Below, piece by piece: positions 59,114 to 64,000 of a DNA stretch of 64,000 nt (positions are counted from its first letter, which is position 1; each line of letters begins with the position of its first letter). The stretch is from NCBI RefSeq assembly GCF_933775445.1, contig NC_065873.1:1550001-1614000 (forward strand), written 5' to 3'. Under the pieces are notes generated by a model that searched no databases, was not told the origin of the DNA, and saw only the letters and a program-made list of their open reading frames with translations. The DNA comes from Argentina anserina. Its lineage: Eukaryota > Streptophyta > Magnoliopsida > Rosales > Rosaceae. The position numbers and the translations under genes were made by a program.

Positions 59114-62100
59114 TGTAATAACCCTAAATTTTAAACAATGTTAGTTTGATTTGGAATTCTATAAAATTTCGAATTTTATTAGAATGAACGTATTTGGTTG
59201 CGACGTTAGTAAACGAGAAACGGAAACGTTCTCGGAACGTTTAAATTGAAAAACGTTACATTTCCGTAACGTTTATATCGACTTTTATTCCGTCGATCGG
59301 TTGCGAAAACTTCCTTCACGAAAGTTGTAGAGCTCGTCGATACGAGTGCGTGGACATGTGACACGTTCGAATCGGACGTCGGACGTAAAAGTTATTAACG
59401 TCGGAAGTTAGTTTCCGATTTGGAAACGAGTATAAATAGAATGTTTTGTGATTAGGGTTTCCACTTTTGGAAACCCTCACTCTCTCCGCCTCCCTCTTTC
59501 TCTCTCTCTCTCTCTCGGTTCTCTCTCTCCCGACCCTTCCTCCTTCCTCTCGGCTTGCATCCGATCTTCCTCCTCCGAGGGAGGTGCTCCTCACCGCCGA
59601 CCTCAGCAGCCTCACGACCACGACACAAACATCCTCTGAGCAAGGCACGGTCTCCAGCAACGCCGTGAAGCCCGGCGCGATCCATAGGGACCGAACGCAG
59701 TCGGTCCGATCGAGCCATCACCTCCAGCGACGCACGAGCACGGAGGAGGGCTTCCCTACGCCGATCCTAGCCATGGTGCTCTCTGCCTTCGACTTGGAGG
59801 CCAAACTTCATCGAATCCGAGTTCTCACCAAGGATTTGAATTTCACCGGCGATCCAAGCCTTTTCCGAGGCCAAATCGGAGGTTCTAGCTTCGATCAAGG
59901 TATGGATTGATGTGATTACTGGTTGTGTGTGTTTGTTGATGAATTGTGGATGTTTTGGAACGATTTTGGAGTAGGATCGGAGGAGGGGAGGAATTGGTGA
60001 GCACCGCCGCCTTAGGCGGCGCGTGTGGGCGAGTAGAGGGGGCTAGGCACGGTGTGAGGCCGTGGGAAGGCAGAGGGAAGGAAGAGGGTGGTTTTGGAGG
60101 CGGCGGTGGCGTGATACGCGCCGTGGTTAGCCTCGGCGCGTGGGCCCCACGTGCGGCCCGCCGGAGGTGGCGCGTGTGCCACACGCGCCACCACGTGCGG
60201 CGGTGTGGACAGTTTTGACAGAAGGGTATTTTGGTAATTTACTGTGTACGGTAAATGTAAATGTAATTTTTAATTACTACAGTAAATGTAATTAAATTTT
60301 ACCTTCGGTAAATGTAAATATAAATTACTTTCAGTAAATGTAAAAAGTAATTTTGTGAAAGGGTAATTTAGTAAATTTTATTTACTGAATTTGTATTTAC
60401 ATTTAAATCGTACGTATACGTACAGAAATACGTATTAATATTTATACGTACAGGAATACGTATTAATATTTATACGTACAGAAATACGTATATAATATTT
60501 ATACGTATAGAAATACGTATTAATATTTATACGTACAGAAATACGTAGTTATATTTATACGTACAGAAATACGTATATAATATTTATACGTACATAAATG
60601 TGTATATAGTATTTATACGTACAGAAATACGTATATAATATTTATACATACGGAAATACGTGTAAATCGTATATTTGTACAGTAACCGTGAATAGTAACA
60701 GAGAACAGTAACACTGAACAGTAATTTCGTAAAACCGAAAATTGCTGAACAGTAACCGATTATTACTGTGTCGGCATTTAAAGGTTTACGAAACATTTCT
60801 AAATTCTTTTCTTATCATTTCAAGGTGATCATTAAATCGAGGAAAGGAATTATCATCGGGAATTGTGGAATTACGCTCGAGGCGATAAGGTGAGTAAAAT
60901 CTCACTGAATTACGAATCTACCCTCGTGGTGATTCAACATTTTTGCAAGTGTGTTTATCAAATGAATTACAACATGTATATAATTTAGTGGACTATATAT
61001 ATACAGTATAATGGTAATAAGTACATATATATATATAGTTCATTAAATTACGTACTGTTATTAATTCATTAAAAATAGTCATTTCGATGACGGAAGTTTG
61101 TGAAATGAGCATGTGTGGTGAAATATGACATGTATAAGATATAGTGGACTATATATATATTGTATAAATGGTAAATAAGTACGAATATATATAGTTTGCT
61201 ATATAATATACTGTTATGATTTTATTGTGATTATATTGAGCATGTGATTTGAATTGTACAATATGATGTGGGATTATTGTACGTGATTTTTAACATTGAG
61301 ATTGTTAAAATGTGAATTGTCTTCGGACCTGATTTTTGGTACAATATGATGTGAGATTATTGTACGTGTTTGGCAAGTCGAAACCTAGCCTTTGGCCGGG
61401 CGAAAGTTACGATACAGTTAGAGCTCTAGTCTGTCTGCCTTAGTACTGCATGTGAGGTAACGGGTGGTTATCTGCTCATGGGTACTCAGTTTATTTTGGA
61501 TGTTGGGTAGCGGGTGGCTATCCAATATCAGCGGTGTATTACGAGAGGGGTAACAGATGTGTACCAGCGTTCTTGGTACCCGTATTATAAATGCATTTGG
61601 GTAACCATAAGGGTTACTTAATTTCTCATGAGCGCTTCTTTTTCTTTGGGACAACCAGATGGGTCGTCCACTGACTCATGAGTGCATTTATATTTGTTTG
61701 TATTGTGGATTTTCGTATACATTGATATGCGAGTTATATGTTTTCATTTTACTCATACGAGCTGTAAAGCTTACCGGGTTTGTGTTTACAATCCCGGCGC
61801 ACCAATTCGATGGTGTAGTGGATGACTCCGCAGGTGTAGATTAGCGGGAATTGACGGACCGCTCAGAGGACTTGAAGTGATTTACCTCCAGCTTGTGTGG
61901 GGATTTCGTGTGACTATTTTGTGAGAGATTGTGATGATTATTACATTCCAACTTACGTAATGTAAATTATAAATTTGGGTTGTAATAATTGGTTTTCTGA
62001 GTTGTATTGATAACTCAATGATGATCCGCTGTGCACTTAAATGATTTCGATTTTATTGAGATGATTTTGTGTTTAACGACTTTAGAGTTTTGAGTTTTTA

Positions 62101-62126
62101 AGCTCGAAATTTTTGGAGTCGTTACA
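59114..62126 (+). repeat. 3' LTR (3013 bp)
   Basis: It is nearly identical to the 5' LTR apart from scattered substitutions, a shorter CT run, a 10-base insertion near 60187 and four fewer minisatellite units. It ends GGAGTCGTTACA, followed by target duplication AATTC. Confidence 0.93.
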
Positions 62127-62131
62127 AATTC

Positions 62132-62749
62132 CACATCTCTATTAATCATAGTAAACTGCAGATCACCATTTTACGTATATAAATCGTGATAAAGGATGAA
62201 AGAATAAAAGAACAATAAAAACTCCTTCAGAGCATTTTTGTTATCCTCTGCAAATCTGTACGGTTATATAAATTTCAATTCTCACTAATCACACACATGA
62301 GCGCAATCATTCCGAGAAATAACGCCTGAAGTCAGATCGAAACCTTAATTAAGAGAAATGATGATCTACATGTAGACTCGTTCGAAAATCATTTGCTTCA
62401 TTGATATTCTCACTAAAATTAGTCAGATTTTTATCATATACACGAACCAAATTAACCTAGGAATTTAACTATAGGAAACAAGAAATGAAGCCAGGAGATG
62501 TAAATCTACCTAGGACAAAGTGAATGACACTTTCGATTATTTGTGTGCCCATTTAAGCGGCACAGCACAACAGTCTTCAAATTTCATATATAAATAAACT
62601 AGATTGACCACTATATATCACGTACCCAAACAACAATACAAATCGCAATAGGAGAATCACAACAACAATTTGAAACAACATCAGATTAAAGCATAACATG
62701 AAATTGAAATATGTGTCTAATAATATAGAAAATAACTCGATCAAGATCT
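62132..62749. other. Intergenic, 3' of the second MADS gene
   Basis: This holds the probable 3' untranslated region of the minus-strand MADS gene and AT-rich flank. No other feature is seen. Confidence 0.5.
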
Positions 62750-63406
62750 TCAGAGGAAGCGACCGTATGCTGGATTCCATGCATGAGGATGAGGGGGCAT
62801 AACAGGCACTCCACTGAACCCCATATTAGGGACCAGATTCAGATTACCAGAACTCCCTGCAAAAAATGGATTAGGGTTTGTGGTGGACTGAATGATGAGC
62901 TTATCAATCTGCTTCGCGACAGACTTCTTCAGCTCCTCTAGAGAGGCCCCCAGCTGCTCACAATGTGGCATCTCCATCTCCTCAATAGGAGACTCCCACC
63001 AGCATTGCCCCTGGCTCGCCTTCCGCACCCGGTTCAGCTCCTCCCCTCGCTTCCTCTCGGTCTCCAGGTCGTTGGTGACCTGAGTCAGCTCAGCATTGAG
63101 CTCCCGAACGTTGGCGTTGCGGTGAGCCTCGATGAGCTGCATGGTACCGGAGTTTTGGTGGTGGTGAGATGGGTTTCGGGTGAGGAAACGCTCTACCACA
63201 CTCTCCACGCAGGGGTGGCCAAAGGAAAAGACCTTCCTGCCTGGAGAGAATACTATGATGGCTACCTCAGCGCCGCAGAGGGTGCAGAGCTCGCTGGCCT
63301 TCTTGAAGAGACCAGAGCGACGCTTCGAGAAAGTCACTTGAAGGTTGCTATCATTGGCCATTTTGACCATCTCCACCTTTTGACGACCCTTGCTCTTCCT
63401 CACCAT
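62750..63406 (-). CDS. AGL62: AGL62-like type I (M-alpha) MADS-box protein
   Basis: This is an intronless 218-residue protein. The MADS domain is close to the canonical AGL62 form: KSKGRQKVEMVKMANDSNLQ, then TFSKRRSGLFKKASELCTLC, then AEVAIIVFSPGRKVFSFGHP. A coiled-coil-prone stretch (ELNAELTQVTNDLETERKRG) and CWWESPIEEM follow, then a Pro/Asn/His-rich C-terminus ending NPAYGRFL. AGL62 works as a heterodimer with other type I MADS proteins in endosperm, where it delays cellularisation. A TATA-like run (63481-63490 on the minus strand) lies about 75 bp upstream. It shares CWWE(N/S)P and the SFGHP motif with the gene at 50351-51055, so the two are probably old tandem paralogues now separated by the gypsy element. 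Confidence 0.93.
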   Translation of the reverse strand: MVRKSKGRQKVEMVKMANDSNLQVTFSKRRSGLFKKASELCTLCGAEVAIIVFSPGRKVFSFGHPCVESVVERFLTRNPSHHHQNSGTMQLIEAHRNANVRELNAELTQVTNDLETERKRGEELNRVRKASQGQCWWESPIEEMEMPHCEQLGASLEELKKSVAKQIDKLIIQSTTNPNPFFAGSSGNLNLVPNMGFSGVPVMPPHPHAWNPAYGRFL

Positions 63407-64000
63407 GGCTGCAACCTACAAAGCTATCAAGCTCTTGCTCAAGATAGTGATAAGTGTGAGAAATGGGAAATGAGAGAGGGTATATATATTAGGGCTTCAA
63501 CATAGAAATTCACAATGATGGTAGGTAATCACAATTCTAGATTCATTATTGAATTACGAACCAAATGAAATGTCAATTGTTGTCACTGTTATTCTATCGC
63601 GTAACAAGTATAGACCTCGTCTGTCAAGTTATGCGGTTCATTTTTGCTGTCTAAAATGGTAGGCATCTACCACTGTTTTTCGAAATAACTATACATTTGC
63701 TGTCATACTTGTATGAATGTACTTACTAATATACTAGTTTGAGAGAAATTTAGAATCATATTGTTTTTAGCAAACATGGAATGCTCTTCATGGATTTTTG
63801 ACAGTCAATAACAGTCTTAATTAACCGGTTACACTGATTCATCACATCTGGATGCATTGCATTAGCAACATTGCTACCAGACGGTAATTAGGAAGATCAT
63901 CCTACCTCCTCGTGGTTTTGGTGAGTTTCCAAATAAGTTGGATACATAAGTAATAGCATAAGAGAATACAGAATAAAGTTTGCATCATATACACACTACA
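63407..64000. promoter_or_regulatory. Upstream region of the AGL62-like gene
   Basis: This holds the leader and TATA-like run (63481-63490) and AT-rich upstream sequence to the window edge. No further gene is seen. Confidence 0.45.

Larger units (their letters stand above)
52797..62126 (+). mobile_element. Ty3/gypsy LTR retrotransposon, complete ends, dead coding region
   Basis: It has two direct LTRs (52797-55915 and 59114-62126) and an exact 5-bp target duplication AATTC (52792-52796 and 62127-62131). Behind the 5' LTR is a primer-binding site for initiator Met-tRNA, and before the 3' LTR a GGGACGAAATTTC motif and purine tract. The internal region is only 3.2 kb. It has a short Gag-like start (from about 56197, RG-rich) and, at 58650-59060, the end of integrase (YNNRYHSSVGMAPYGTLYG and LVKVL...ASWE) with stops and an apparent deletion between them. 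No reverse transcriptase could be read. The terminal pattern suggests the chromovirus (Tekay/Del-like) group. It cannot move without help from another element. Confidence 0.92.

Overview
This is plant nuclear DNA from a eudicot. It holds intron-containing genes with GT-AG splice sites, plant-only families (PR-1, XTH, type I MADS-box, DUF1005) and many plant transposons. The protein style and the repeats suggest Rosaceae (rose/strawberry group). That is inference from general resemblance only. No tRNA or rRNA gene, CRISPR array or bacterial feature was seen.

Left part (1-19.4 kb): a small PR-1 cluster with a decayed copy at the edge and two intact, nearly identical genes (2511-2987, 14192-14668). 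The two intact genes sit in a direct segmental duplication (about 1688-7630 and 13431-18482) that flanks an intact ABCF4-type gene (9170-11317). The duplicated segment also carries a NOPCHAP1/DUF4598-like gene. It is complete in the right copy (five exons, 17521-19397) and truncated and frameshifted in the left. After duplication the left copy took a solo LTR (3576-6643, target duplication ACCGT). The right copy took a hAT element (14975-17250, target duplication CTTGAATG) that was itself hit by a CACTA element (15230-16678, target duplication AAA).

Middle part (19.4-46 kb): a LINE relic, a four-exon XTH gene, a Helitron-like end, a second solo LTR of the same family (24404-27164), an intronless membrane-anchored acidic protein (28231-29850), a three-exon ERG28 gene (30811-32761), and a DUF1005 gene (44146-45592). 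From memory, ERG28 and a DUF1005 gene are neighbours in Arabidopsis. Here about 11 kb of repeats separates them: a 1-kb direct duplication of a LOTUS-like pseudogene, a solo LTR with target duplication TGCAT, a hAT MITE with target duplication GGTATCGT, a Helitron candidate and a TIR element with an internal 285-bp tandem duplication. A near-perfect 0.95-kb hairpin (Mutator-like, 9-bp target duplication) lies just upstream of DUF1005.

Right part (46-64 kb): gene-poor sequence, then two intronless AGL62-like type I MADS genes (50351-51055, 62750-63406). They flank a complete-ended but coding-dead Ty3/gypsy (chromovirus-like) retrotransposon (52797-62126, target duplication AATTC). Its 3-kb LTRs carry a 28-29-bp minisatellite and conserved splice-like signals. 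The two left-hand solo LTRs belong to the same family. I found no clear new biological system. The most unusual items are the LTR architecture (shared ends, swapped centres, LTR-internal splice signals), the promoter hairpin next to DUF1005, and the duplication with datable insertions.
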